A DNA stretch of 64,000 nucleotides from Erinaceus europaeus (GCF_950295315.1 NW_026647186.1:62001-126000); one strand, 5' to 3'. Positions 38,181-50,510 are shown, numbered from the stretch's first letter. Made by a program: numbers and translations. The notes: generated by a model from the sequence alone, not told the origin.

Positions 38181-38972
38181 ATATATACACATACAAATAT
38201 ATATGTCATTTTTAGAATTGTCGACCTATGTTGATCTTTATCAAAATTAACACATTTATAACAGCTTCCTTTTTCATTAATAATTGGCCACCTAGTTGGA
38301 GCAGGATTCAATACAATTATAAATAATAGAACCTTCCAGTAGCATTTCTAACAGCATTTCTATCAGCAGCCTTATTGTAACTATCATAGTACAGAAGTTG
38401 CCTCATTTCTCTAGTGTAAGCTTCAGTACATATGAGTTTCTTTTCATTCTCCTGAAATATTAATTTCTCTGAACTCTGAAGTGTCTCGGAATTTTTGAAG
38501 CCGCCCTCTGTTTCTCAGCATATGGTTTCCATTTTCTGCTGTAATCAGGTCTTCTTGTGCTTTTTGTTTTTATTTTTCATTTATTTCAATCCTCCTATAT
38601 CATCCCCATTTATTTGCATATTTATTTATTCCTATATTACATGAGGGGTCATTTCTCCTGCTTGATAGATTTTTTCTTATAATTGAAGGGAAGTTTACAC
38701 TTACAATACATTTCCTGTCGTAAATACTACACACATATGGTGAAGCCTGGGGTGGTCTGGGGTCTGTGGACTTGAGACTGCTGCCTTACAATCTCTTTAA
38801 CCCAGGTTTGAACCTGTCATGTATGAACACAGTGTGGGAGGATTTTGACTTCTGGTCTCTTTCCAACTCTTCTATTTCTCTTCTTGCCTTCTCTGTCTCT
38901 GACTCTCACAGGCTCTCACTTACTCTATCTGCACTCATTAATATTTTACTTTTATGCTTATTTTACTGACAG

Positions 38973-39150
38973 CACTGATATACAAAGAGAGTTAGCAGAA
39001 CACTGCTTAGCTCTGGCTTGTTGGGTTGGCGATTTCACCTAGGCTACTGGAGCGTCAGTTTGTAAGTCTTTATGACAAAAGCCATATTCTGTCTCTTCAT
39101 TTCCATGACAGTATCACTCAAAGTTTATAATAAATTGATTTTTTTGCAAA
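38973..39150 (+). other. T cassette (terminal-exon/poly(A)-like)
   Basis: The acceptor ACTGACAG ends at 38972. AATAAA is at 39129-39134 with a T-run downstream. Confidence 0.5.
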
Positions 39151-39532
39151 ACACTTGATAAATTCTGATTTACAGATCAATATTGACACCATTGTAGCTC
39201 TCTTTGGCCCTAGGTCTCTTTTCTCCTTTTCAGATGTAAAAACACTGAAGAGGGCGAGGTTTTTGCCCTGAGGCTTGCACTGGGAACTACCAGATGCACT
39301 GTGTCTGTTGCCAGACTAGGAAACTTGTTGTGCCTGTCCATGTGGAGAGTCTCCTTGATGAGTTCCTTCTCAAGCCTATTCGCTATGTCCCGTTGGAACT
39401 GCATATAGCTAATGATTTTGAGATTTTACTACTTTGGACAATTCTTTTCCTGATGCACAGATTCTCTCCAAGTTTTAGCAATCAATTGTCTGAATGTCAT
39501 ATCGAATCCATTGTAGAAAATGACTACATCAA

Positions 39533-39551
39533 TCTCTCTCTCTCTCTCTCT

Positions 39552-39601
<50 letters not shown>
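39533..39601. repeat. CT/AT microsatellite (S), U12
   Basis: A short CT run is followed by nearly 50 bp of AT repeats. Confidence 0.95.
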
Positions 39602-39604
<3 letters not shown>

Positions 39605-41007
39605 ACATGTAGAGATCTGAAAATATTTTTAGCTAGAGACCTGCACAGTTCTGGATTACGGTAGTAATGCGGATACACCTGGCCCTTATGAGCCACAGTC
39701 ATGAAAGACATCTCACAGAGCCATTCGTATACCTCTTATCATTCTACAAATCTCTCTCAGCACAAACTACCACTGCCAAATCATCTACTTCCCTCTTGCT
39801 CTTTTTGTCCACCGAGTCCTATCCCAAAACTGTAAATCAAAGAAGAAATAGACAAAGTTCAGTTCCCTGCACACAGGACCTTCTGAGTCTGGCTCAGGGA
39901 GATGCAATACGCCAGCCTGCAACTTGGCTGGAGCATCACTAAGACTACTTCCAAATTGGAGAGGCGAGGGCAGTTTTGTAGAGTGGGCTGCAGGCCAAGT
40001 GTTGCTTCTCAGAGTGGGGTAAAACCTAGATGTTCTAAGTGTAACCTTTCCTCACAAACATAAAATAACAATGCCACTTGTAAGAAGTATGCATAGGTAT
40101 GGAGGTTTTGTCTTCAGTGCTCTGGCACTGATCAACACAGGGCCAGAATTTCAGTCCTTTTCTGTCTCTGTCATCCTGTCTCTCTGACTGTGTCTACATG
40201 CCTTCTTCACTGGGCCCTTATGGAAGTGAGTGCATGCATCGTGAACTCGGACTTTATGGTGTAGAAAATTTCCTTTCTTTGCCCTTTGGATTATTCAGTC
40301 TCCTGCATATGGCGTAGTACATTGGTGAACTGAGGAGACAGAAATCCTGCTGCAGATACCAGACATATGTCCATCTCCAGCTGCAGCTGTCCAGGCCCTC
40401 TGTGCTTGACTCCCATTCTCCAGGGCCCTGAGGCAGACACTCAGCCTAAATGCAGCCCTAATCAATTTCCTGCACCGCATCCTTCTCCTTATTCCATGAG
40501 AGCCCAGGTCAAGAGAAGTGAAACTCTATCCCCCTGGCACACACATCATGCTTTCCCTCTATTGGGACGAATGTAAAGGATCTGTGGTACTGATGGCCAC
40601 ACCAGTGTCTAGATTTTCCACGCAAAACGGAAGCTTCCAGGGTTCAGAAAGATGGTTTTTTGATGGCTGTGAAATGTCTTTTCCATGTGCCTCATGGGGT
40701 TTCAAATCCTTTTGAAACCTGAAGTTCGTTCTTGTATCTAGGGAATATTCTCACCTCTGGCCAGAATGCCCTCCCAACTCAGAGTACAGCTATTCTGGGG
40801 TCAGAAGGTCTGCCAGCCTGCTAGCTCCTGGAGGGGTTCCTGAGTATGTCCTCAGGTCCCAAATGGTAACAGGTGTTTCCAATTGCCTTTCTTAGCAGCA
40901 GCCAGGCCCTCAGGTGAGGGACGGGGCTGTGATCTCCACTGGAATCTCCTAATTCAGCCAATGGAGACATCCATCTTCCTTTTGTCTCTCCATAGCAAAG
41001 GCCCGGG

Positions 41008-41395
41008 TGCCCAGACCAGCAGGGCGGTGAACAGGGGCTAGGAACTCAATGAGACCTTAAATCAAGGATCATGAGACAGGAAGAATGACAGCAAGTCAAG
41101 TTTATCATAAAGCTGTAAAATTTTATTGTGAACACAGCCATTATAAATGCATTGGGGAAGGAGAGGGAATGATGGATGATGGGGGAGGGGGAGCAAACTT
41201 CAAAGAGGAATGTTCCTTGCAAAAAATGGCAGGAACCAAACTGTGTGTTGACTCACTTCTGTTGACTCACTTGATTACTGATAAATGGTTTACCTAAGGG
41301 TAAATGGCCTGCCCAGGGGGGAATTAACACTTGTCTTGAGGGGTTCTGTTGTCTCAAAGCTTATCATCTACCAAGCAGAGAAATGGCTCCTGGCA
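41008..41395 (-). repeat. 3' LTR of the provirus
   Basis: It is 388 bp, with the same TG...CA ends (GGTCTGGGCA at the right end of the element strand). AATAAA on the minus strand corresponds to 41122-41127. The host X block is interrupted immediately before 41008. Confidence 0.9.
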
Positions 41396-41397
41396 TA

Positions 41398-41408
41398 TCC
41401 TCCTTTTG
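41398..41408 (-). other. Polypurine tract of the provirus
   Basis: The minus strand reads CAAAAGGAGGA just before the 3' LTR, the expected position and composition for plus-strand priming. Confidence 0.75.
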
Positions 41409-44400
41409 TTATAATTTTAAATTGAGGCAGGCAATGGGGGTGAGGAGCAGAGACACTAACAGCAGGTTTGGTGGGCTTAACCAGAGGAGGGAAATATTGA
41501 CCTGATTCCTCCCATGGGGTGGGTGCAAAACTAACCTTCCCGCATCTTATAAGGCTCTTGGTGTCTTTTGGGGAGGGGAGGCAGAGCCACAGTTTCTAGG
41601 GAAACAATTTTTGTTGCTGACACCAACCTACATGCAAATCAGGTTTGCTTCACGGGGGACTAAGAGGCGTACTACAGGGTTCTCCCCCTGCAGTGCTTTG
41701 CCTTTCACCCCTTACTGGTGTCCTTTCCCTGCCATGGTTGGATGCCTCAATGCATAATTCTGAGTTTTATGCCATCCAAAAAGGGGGTCTGTCATCCTCA
41801 GGTTCAGCCAGGCCTCTGTCAGCCAAATCAAGTCTGTGATAATGTATTTGCCAAGGTTTTGATGCCAAGGAATCAATCTGCCATTTTATAAAATCAGTAA
41901 TCTTATTAAAAATAAAGGGTCTTAAGGTAATCATTAACAAAAGACTACTAAGGTTCTCATAAGGGGCTCTGTAGTGACTGAAGACTATTTGTGGTGGAGT
42001 CTATAACCTGTTGTAATTTGTCAGAAAATTTATGGGAGGAATATATAGAGTGTCCTAGCATGCCACCAGCACGTCTGGTCTTCTGGTCAGCGCCAACTTA
42101 TGAAATTTTTCTACATCATAGAGGGTCAGCTGTGGAACAAGCAAAACTAGGAGGCAAGGACCAGGTAGAGAAGAATTGACATGAAAATACAGGATGGTGT
42201 TTACCAAAACACAGAGGAGGTGCATACACATTAGAAGTCAAGGTGAGGTTCCTTGAACATCAAAGAACATTGTGAGAAAAGTCATCAGTCAATAAGCATG
42301 CAAAGATGAAGTCAGCAGCGGTAGATCAGCAGAAAGAGAAGACTTGGATAAGCTGGTGAGGTTAGCTGGAGTATATACTGCCATGGCGTCCTTTGTGGTA
42401 AGGACTTGCCACAGGGACTCTGTGGATTTTGCAAGAGCAATGTCATCCACCATAATAAAAGGAAAACAAACATGGACATCCAGTGTTGAAAAAAGAGAAA
42501 AGGGAAATATGTCTCTAACTGTAAAAGTGGGTGGCTTTGTCAATGAGATATAATAAATGGACAATTCAAATTTTTGTAAATATTAAAAAGGTTTAGTATG
42601 TTACTTCATTGACACTTTAGCCAACTGAATACTGGGGGGTGCATTCCCCCTTTTTTCTAAATTAATTAAGCTTAAGTGTTTTATTTTTTCTTGTTTGAGC
42701 TGTAGCCCACATAAATTTAGAAAAAAATCAACTGAGAGAAAAAAAAGGTTTTGTTTACTGAACATGGGCAGGTGAATTACATCAATCTGTCAGAGAGCAT
42801 TGGCTTTTATCAATGGAGATTAATCTTAAAAGTCTGAATAGCAAGATCTTAATTAAATAATGCAGGAGGGAGTAAAGTGCTCTCACTATGCCAGGTCAAG
42901 CATTAAAATTTTCAGAGGCTTGTAAAAAAATGAGAAAAATTTTAGGATATGAGTGACTTTAGGAGTCATCACACACCCATAAATAATTAAAAATGTTTAG
43001 TTTTAAATCTTGCCATATGAGCAGTCAGTTCTTCATGTGCAGATGTACCTATAATTATTTACTTAGGGAGAGAACTTGTACCAAGTTAATTGATGATCTA
43101 ATGGTTAGAAATGACTTGTTTTTTTTTCTATGATTTTAGAAGGCTCTTTATTAGAATATACCAATATGTTATAGAAAGTCAATACCTATTGTGTACACAT
43201 GATAAAATGTTTACCATTTTTTGGCATTATTTTAAACTGATTAGACAGTTTAAGCACACTATTATACCTTTATTTTATTAAGATCTTTACTCATCACAAG
43301 GCTATCATGAGTAAGCATAGATATAAATAGATTTTACTCTTTAGAACTCTAATATGGCAACTTAAAAGGCTAAAATAAAACCACATAGTTTAAATGTTCA
43401 AAATATTAATTTTGTTAAATCAGGATTTGCCAAAACAAATCTTCTATCAGACCAAAAACACAATGTATTACCTTAATTTATCAAGAATAAACCTCTGGCA
43501 GTGTCTTAAAACAAACCAGATAATTTTTAAAAGCAGAAAGATATAAAGAGGAAAACCAGCGCAAGAGCCTCTGGCATGTAAATAATTAACATAACTATTG
43601 TGTTATCTTTCACTAACCCAAGGCAGTCTTAAAAACAATTTTAAGTAAAATGTTAAACTTTGTTTGCTAGGACCTTTGTTTATCACAAAGCTATCACACC
43701 CTTAGGGCAGCTATGAACAAGGGTGGGTACACAACTTAATTGATCTTTCACTTTGATTTGGATAGGTAACTTAAAAAGCTAAGATAAACCTTATAGCTGA
43801 AATGTTAAAATAAATTTTTACTGTTAACATTTCTTTTAGATGACCATTTTACACTAAATAATTTTGTTGAATCACATCTGTTGAATAATTTTTTTTCAGG
43901 CCAGGAATAGCACATTTAACCCTTTTTTCCTGGCAAGGCCACTGCTCTACACTGACTGGGTTATTAGAAAGTCAGTTCAAGGATGGAATTAATTAACAAA
44001 CAGTGGCAGTTGATATTGGGGTGCTGGTAATATCTACAATTTTCACAAGAGTGAGAGAGACTGCAGAGGCATTTTACCATGCCTAGACATCTCAGAAAAT
44101 CTTTTAACTAATGAATTGCTGCTGATATTAGCTATCAGAAGGACGAAACTGTCCTATAGTTTTCTCTGGTAAAGGTGTGCCAACTCTATGAGTCTGGATC
44201 TTTAAAACCACATTTAGCTTAACTAAATCTTATTTAAAACTTAAAACAAACTTTAGTTACTTACGGGTTAACACACATTAATGAAAACAAGGTTAGCACA
44301 GACCTAAAACATACATTTTTGGTGAAGAGAAAAATTTACCCTTTGAAAAACCGCTTTGGATTTTGGATTCCTAACTCACAGCCTATCTACCCAGGAGGGG

Positions 44401-44830
44401 CTTAAGTGGCTAGGGAATGATTGACTGCAGTCTTTGCCAATCTGTGGAGCAGGGGCTCTGTGCTGTGATTGGCTGTGCAGGCGTAACAGGCGGACTTAGT
44501 TTACCGACGCTGGGCAGAGAAAAATCTTTGAAATTTTTTTTTTCTGGGCTAAGGTACATTTTACAGTTTTAAAGAAAGTGGTCTAATCAGTATTATTGGC
44601 CAAGTCAAGGACCGGAGCACAAAACGGAGGGGCAGTGGTGTAGGGAGGCAGTCTGGACAAGGAAGAGCTTAGGGGTTAGGGTTAGCCAGTTTGAGCCTGG
44701 CTCCAAGTAACAGGTAAAGCCAAAACCGGGTTTGATTTGGATGGTTTAGTCTTAGTTTTAGTTTTAGGGATTGGGTTTTTTGGTGAGGCTAAAAATGTAA
44801 GCTCTTCTGTAACTGCAGCAATTTCTTTCA
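41409..44830 (-). other. Retroviral interior, AT-rich, no recognised pol
   Basis: About 3.4 kb that is rich in A+T from about 42570 to 44350. No long reading frame on the element strand, and no reverse transcriptase or integrase motif, was recognised. The longest element-strand frame (42289-42564, 91 residues) is not recognised; an envelope remnant is possible but unsupported. This resembles the organisation of non-autonomous class II elements. Confidence 0.6.
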
Positions 44831-45648
44831 TTAATTGAAGCTGCTCTCTCCGGTCAGCAAGGACCTTGTGGAGGGTGGAAATTCCTGTAAGGGCTCCTGA
44901 GCGTGCCTACCTGACAGAAAGATTGTCAAGGAGAGGGTCAGGCTGGAGAGCAGGGGCACAGATATAGGGAGGGGAATTAAAGGGGGGAGGACATCAATCA
45001 GGATTGTAGTATCTGGCATCCTCTTTTTCTAGCAAAGCCTCATTCTTCACGGGAAGTACTTCAGGAGAGGGAGGGTTTTGTAAAACTGGATAGAGGCGGG
45101 GAAGAGAATGCTGGGTTTCATTCTTATGAGAATTAGCAATAGGAGAGTCAATGGAGGGAACTTTAGTAAGTACAGTGGGACCTGTAGGGTGGGGAACAGG
45201 GCTTTTACTTTCAATGGGTGCTGGGAGGCTTTTATTTTGACTGGGTACTGGGGGATCAAGATCAATAATCACAGAAGGGCATGGGGATGGGGACTTTGTC
45301 CTGGACGGTGGACTAGAAAGTTGCTGGAGGACCTTTTCACCCTCTGTAATAAGGTTTTTAATATCAGGGTGGTTAATATAGATTTTAAGATATCAATAAT
45401 TAAATTCCAGTAACAAAAGGCAGAAACCGGTACACGTTCAGGACCAAAAGAATGATAGTGATCATTAAGACAATCACCAATTCTCCAACGTTTCTCATAT
45501 AGTGCCTTCCTGGGGTAACCAGGGGGAAATATTTTTAATATAATTTAAAAACTTCTTTAATTCTTTCTTTTTAACCCTATTTCTTCGTGTCTTGAGTGAC
45601 TCCTTGAGTCCTTTAATGAATAAATAGTTTGCTGAATTCATGTCCCAT
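44831..45648 (-). pseudogene. gag remnant (matrix region plus proline-rich region), broken
   Basis: A Met-Gly start (minus-strand ATG at 45648) leads a basic, leucine-rich stretch that resembles betaretroviral Gag matrix. Recognition comes from the pattern of basic residues followed by the Pro-Trp-Leu/Pro-Gln-Glu-Gly-Thr-type segment and a Gly-Pro-Glu-then-aromatic segment. Frame changes and stops break it before 45300. A serine/proline-rich open stretch (45272-44994) follows and would fit the variable region after matrix. No capsid or nucleocapsid (CCHC) motif was seen. It cannot encode an intact protein. Confidence 0.6.
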
Positions 45649-45825
45649 GGTATTGCTTACCTAAGCCTCTGTGACACTCTCCTCCAGATTCGACTCATGG
45701 TCAGGTATCTCCGTGGCAATCTATGTGAGTCTTTGCATTACCCCCCTCTGGCCGTGGTGACTTAGTGAATTCGGGTAGGCCTACCCTCTCTATCAGCAGA
45801 GTTTCTAGGTCCAGAAGGCTTCTTT

Positions 45826-45845
45826 GACCCAAGTTCCGGGCGCCA
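45826..45845 (-). other. Retroviral primer-binding site, lysine-tRNA-like
   Basis: On the minus strand, three bases after the 5' LTR, the sequence begins TGGCGCCCG. That matches the start of the tRNA-Lys3 primer site used by betaretroviruses. The remainder (GAACTTGGGTC) departs from it, with one extra G, so primer identity is uncertain. Confidence 0.65.
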
Positions 45846-45848
45846 GAA

Positions 45849-46235
45849 TGCCCCGACCAGCAGGGCGGTGAACAGGGGCTAGGAACCCAATGAGACCTGA
45901 AATTAAGGAACATGAGACACGAAGAATGACAGCAAGTCAAGTTTCTGATCAAGCTGTAAAATTTTATTTTGAATACAGGCATTATAAGGCTTTGGGGAAG
46001 GAGAGGGAATGCTGGAAAAGGGGGGAGAAGGGAGCAAACTTCAAAGAGGAATGTTCCTTGCAACAAATGGCAGGAACCAATCTGTGTGTTGACTCACTTG
46101 TGTGAATCACTTGAATAGTAATAAATGGTTTACCCAAGGGGAAATGGCCTGCCCAGGGGGGAATTAACACTTGTCCTGAGGGGTTCCATTGTCTCAAAGC
46201 TTATCATCTATCAAGCAGAGAAATGGCTCCTGGCA
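45849..46235 (-). repeat. 5' LTR of the provirus
   Basis: It is 387 bp and its minus strand begins TGCCAGGAGCC and ends GGTCGGGGCA. A TATAATG-like string and AATAAA (plus-strand TTTATT at 45963-45968) mark the U3/R region. By eye it differs from the other LTR at roughly 35-40 positions (about 10 percent). Confidence 0.9.
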
Positions 46236-46653
46236 GGACCCAAAGGGGCCTGGTTCATCCACTATTGTTTGGTCAAACACAGTTCCCATCTATGTTGAGA
46301 AACAGCTCTTTCTGGGTTCTTTCTGGGAATGTAATCTGCTGTCCACTGAGAAGTGGACAGGGAGCCTGGAGGCTGAGTATGCAGCCAAACGTGACTGGAC
46401 AGGGTCCTGCCCCTGAATTCTGAGGGTTGCCCCAGCTTCCCCCTTTGGCAGTGTTAGGGTGATAGTGAGGCATGAGATTGAATCGGGAATTCAGGAGAGC
46501 AAGACATGAGAGTCCCTTTGCATATGCATTCATGCTTAGCCAGAATCTGGGCTAGCTCGCTTTCCCTGACCAGCTAGGTTCTCTGTACATAAGTTGCAGG
46601 TGAGGCTGGCTACCTTGCCACCCATACTCTGAGACTACTATAGGTGAGTTCTG

Positions 46654-46686
46654 AGCACACACAGACACACACAGACAGACAGACAG

Positions 46687-46719
<33 letters not shown>
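46654..46719. repeat. GACA/CA microsatellite in C (longest copy)
   Basis: CACACAGA repeats, GACA repeats and a long CA run occupy the position where every C block has such a tract. Other tracts include 681-732, 3669-3721, 9898-9952, 15646-15698, 18379-18436, 21419-21477, 28449-28495, 37693-37744, 49563-49624, 58845-58901 and 61909-61957. Confidence 0.95.
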
Positions 46720-46983
46720 TTACTGTCACGTCTGGTAGTACAGCGTATGGTGACGGCTGGGTTTGTCTGGTGTGTGTGGGCATGAGAGCTGCTGCCTTAC
46801 AATCTCTACAAGCCAGGTTTGAACCTGTCATCAATGAACACAGTGTAGGAGGTTTTTGAATTATGGTCTCTTTCCAACTCATCAATTTCTCTTCTCGCCT
46901 TCTCTGTCTCTAACTCTCACATGCTCTCAGACACTCTGTCTTCACTCATTAATATTTTACTTATATACTTATTTTACTGACAG

Positions 46984-47160
46984 GCCCAGATATACGAAGA
47001 GAGTTACCAGAGCACTGCTGAGCTCTGGCTTGTTGTGTTGGCGATTTCACCTAGGCTACTGGAGCCTCAGTTTGTAAGTCTTTCTGACACAAGCCATATT
47101 CTGTCTCCTCATTTCCATGCCAGTATCACTCAGAATTTATAATAAAGTAATTTTTTTGTA
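46984..47160 (+). other. T cassette (terminal-exon/poly(A)-like)
   Basis: The acceptor ACTGACAG ends at 46983. AATAAA lies at 47141-47146. Confidence 0.5.
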
Positions 47161-50049
47161 AAACACTTGGTACATTCTGATTTACAGGTCACTATTGACA
47201 CCATTGTAGCTCTCTTTGGCCCTTGGTCACTTTTCTTTTTTCAGATGTAAAATAACTGAAGAGGGAGAGGTTTTTGCCCTAAGGCTTGCACTGGAACTAC
47301 CAGATGCACTGTGTCTGTTGCCAGACTAGGAAACTTGTGGTGCCTGTCCATGTGAAGAGTCTCTTTGATGCGTTCCTTCTATAGCCTTTTTCGCTCTGTC
47401 CCGTTGGAGTTGCATATAGCTAATGATTTTGAGATTTTACTCCTTTGGACAATTCTTTTCCTGATGCACAGTTTCTGTCCAGGTTTTAGCAATCAATTGT
47501 CTGAATGTCATATCGAATCCATTGTAGAAAATGACTACATCAGTGTCTCGCTCACTCTATCTCTCTCTCTCTAAATATATATATATATGCTGTAGAGATC
47601 TGAAAATATTTTTTAGCTAGAGACCTGCACAACTCTGGATTAGGGTAGTAGTGCGATACACCTGAACCTTCGGAACCACAGTCATGAGAGACATCTCACA
47701 GAGCCATTCGTATACCTCTTATCATTCTACAAATCTCTCTCAGCACAAACTATTGCTGCCAAATCATCTACTTCCCTCTTGCTCTTTTTGTCCACCGAGT
47801 CCTATCCCAAAACTGTAAATCAAAGAAGAAATAGACATAGTGCAGTTCCCTGCACACAGGACAGTCTAAGGATGGAGCAGGGAGATGCAATACTCAAGCC
47901 TGCATCTTGGCTGGAACATCACTAAGACTATTTCCAAATTGGAGAGGCGCGGTCTGTTTTGGAGAGTGGGCTGTAGGCCAAGTGTTGCTTCTCAGAGTGG
48001 GCTAAACCTAGATGTTCTAAGTGTAACCTTTCCTCACAAACATAAAATAACAATGCCACTTGTAAGAAGTATGCATGGGTATGGAGGTTTTGTCTTCAGT
48101 GCTCTGGCACTGATCAACACATGGCCAGAATTTCAGTCCTTCTCTGTCTCTGTCATCCTGTGTCTCTGACTGTGTCTACATGCCTTCTTCACTGGGCCCT
48201 TATGGAAGTCAGTGCATGCATCGTGAACTCAGACTTCCTGGTGTAGAAATTTTCCTTTCTTTGCCCTTTGGATTAATCAGTCTCCTGCATATGGCGTAGT
48301 ACATTGGGGAACTGAGGAGACAGCGATGCTGCTGCAGGTAACAGGCATATGTCCATCTCCAGCTGCAGCTGTCATGGCCTCTGTGCTTGACTCCCATTCT
48401 CCAGGTCCCTGAGGCTGACACTCTGCCTAAATGCAACCCTCCTCAATTTCCTGCACGGCATCCTTTTCCTTATTCCATGAGAGCCCAGGTCAAGAGAAGT
48501 GAAACTCTATCCCGCTGGCACACACATTGTGCTTTCCCTCTATTGGGCCGAATGTAAAGGATCTGTGGTACTGATGGCCACACCAGTGTCCAGATTTTCC
48601 ACGCAAAATGGAAGCTTCCAGGGTTCTGAAGGTAGGTGTTTTGACGGCTGTGAAAAGTCTTTTCCAAGTGCCTCATGGGGTTTCAAATCCTTTTGAAACC
48701 TGAAGTTCTTTCTTGTATATAGGGAATATTCTCACCTCAGGCCAGAAGGCCCTCCCAACTGGGAGCACAGCTATTCTGGGCTCAGGAGGTCTCCAGCCTC
48801 CTAGCTCCTGGAGGGATTCCTAAGTATTATGTCCTCAGGACCCAAGTGGTAACAGGTGTTTCCAACTGCCTTTCTTAGCAGCAGCCAGGGCCTCAGGTGA
48901 GAGGCGTGGCTGTGATCTCCACTGGAACTCCTAATTCAGCCAATGGAGGCATCCATCTTCCTTTTGTCTCTCCATAGAAAGGGTCTAGCGAGTTTGTGCT
49001 TCCTGCAAGCTGAGCGACTTTCTAGGGGACACTCATGGATGCCTACTTCTGGGAATCTCTCTGAGTGTGATGTGTGGACACCAGGACACAATGATCAGGG
49101 ATTGTGAGGCCACAGGAGCAATTGCCTTAGCAAGACCCAAAGGGGAGGTGTAAGGGGCCGGGTTCATACACTATTGTTTGGTCAAACAAAGTTCCCATCT
49201 ATGTTGAGACACAACTCTTTCTGGGTCCTTTCTGGGCTTGTAATCTGCTGTTCTCTGAGAAGTTGACTGGGATCCTGGAGGCTGAGTATGCAGCCAAACG
49301 AGAATGGACAGGGTCCTGCCCCTGAATTCTGAGGGTTGCCCCAGCTTCCCCCGTTGGCAGTGTTTGGATGATATTGAGGAATGAGATTGAATTGGGAACT
49401 CAGGAGAGCAAGAAATGAGAGTCCCTTTGCATATGCATTCTTGCTTATCCAGAATCTGGGCTAGCTGGCTTTCCCTTACCAGCTAGATTCTCTGTAGATA
49501 AGTTGCAGGTGAGGCTGGCTACCTTGCCACCCATGGTCTGATACTACTATAGGTGAGTTCTAAGCACACACAGACACACACTGACAGACAGACAGACAGA
49601 CACACACACACACACACACACACATTACGGTTAGGTCTGGTAGTACAGCATATGGTGAAGGCTGGGGCTTTCTGGGGTCTGTGGGCATGAGAGCTGCTGC
49701 CTAACAATCTCTACAAGCCAGGTTTGAACCTGTCATCAATGAACATAGTGTATGAGGTTTTTGAATTCTGATCTCTTTCCAACTCATCAATTTCTCTTCT
49801 CGCCTTCTCTGTCTCTAACTCTCACATGCTCTCACACACTGTCTTCACTCATTAATATTTTACTTATATACTTATTTTACTGACAGGCCCAGATATACAA
49901 AGAGAGTTACCAGAGCACTGCTGAGCTCTGGCTTGTTGTGTTGGTGATTTTACCTAGGCTACTGGAGCCTCAGTTTGTAAGTCTTTCTGACACAAGCCGT
50001 ATTCTGTCTCCTCATTTCCATGCCAGTTTCATTCAGAGTTTATAATAAA
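47147..50049 (+). repeat. Array unit U13, T tail
   Basis: This is a regular 2.9-kb unit. S is 47548-47588. The G/H donor CAG|GTAACA falls after 48337. X is 48978-49147, with donor GGGGAG|GTGTAAG. The palindrome is at 49427-49438, the CA tract at 49563-49624, and the T cassette at 49887-50049. Confidence 0.88.
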
Positions 50050-50065
50050 GTGATTTTTTAGCCAC
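49887..50065 (+). other. T cassette (terminal-exon/poly(A)-like)
   Basis: The acceptor ACTGACAG ends at 49886. AATAAA is at 50044-50049. Confidence 0.5.
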
Positions 50066-50444
50066 ACACTTGGTACATTCTGATTTACAGATCAATATTG
50101 ACACCATTGTAGCTCTCTTTGGCCCTTGGTCAATTTTCTTCTTTTCAGACTTAAAAACCCTGAAGAGGGAGAGGTTTTTGCCCTGAGGCTTGCACTGGCA
50201 ACTACCAGATGCACTGTGTCTGTTGCCAGACTAGGAATCTTGTGGTGCATGTCCATGTGGATAGTCTCCTTGATGAGTTCCTTCTCAAGCCTTTTTTGCT
50301 CTGTCCCGTTGGAGCTGCACATAGCTAATGATTTGGAGATTTTACTCCTTTGGACAATGATTTTCATGATGCACAGTTTCTCTCCAGGTTTTAGCAATCA
50401 ATTGTCTGAATGTCATATTGAATCCATTGTAGTAAATGACTACA

Positions 50445-50447
<3 letters not shown>

Positions 50448-50507
<60 letters not shown>
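50448..50507. repeat. CT/AT microsatellite (S), U14
   Basis: A CT run is followed by about 30 bp of AT repeats. Confidence 0.95.

Positions 50508-50510
<3 letters not shown>

Larger units (their letters stand above)
35275..39134 (+). repeat. Array unit U11, T-L-T tail
   Basis: S is 35678-35728. The G/H donor CAG|GTAACA falls after 36483. X is 37122-37291 and the CA tract 37693-37744. The TTGCATATGCAT palindrome is at 37557-37568. The tail is T (38009-38171), L (38166-38737) and T (38973-39134). Details shared with U7 include the H variant GGCGTTTCAAAG and the second T starting GCACTGATATAC. Confidence 0.85.
41008..46235 (-). mobile_element. Endogenous retrovirus, class II (ERVK/betaretrovirus-like), defective
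   Basis: Two direct repeats of about 388 bp flank a 4.45-kb interior. Orientation is minus: the primer-binding site lies just inside the right LTR and the polypurine tract just inside the left LTR. LTRs start TG and end CA on the element strand. The interior holds a broken gag start and no recognisable pol, so this is a non-autonomous or decayed copy. It sits inside the X block of U12. The flanks show no 6-bp target duplication (CCCGGG left, GGACCC right). Confidence 0.9.
39135..47146 (+). repeat. Array unit U12, T tail, split by an endogenous retrovirus
   Basis: S is a long AT tract (39533-39601). X begins at 40996 and is cut after 12 bases by the provirus at 41008. The unit resumes at 46236 with the end of X and C; about 140 bp of X is missing. 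The CA tract is 46654-46719, the longest of the array. The T cassette spans 46984-47146. Without the provirus the unit would be about 2.8 kb. Confidence 0.9.

Noticed and set aside
42289..42564. Envelope gene remnant in the provirus
   Set aside because: A 91-residue element-strand frame lies where env would end, but no envelope motif (surface/transmembrane cleavage site, fusion peptide, CX6CC) was recognised.
44660..44690. Telomere-like TTAGGG pair inside the provirus
   Set aside because: There are only two units (GGTTAGGGTTAG), as expected by chance in G/T-rich sequence.
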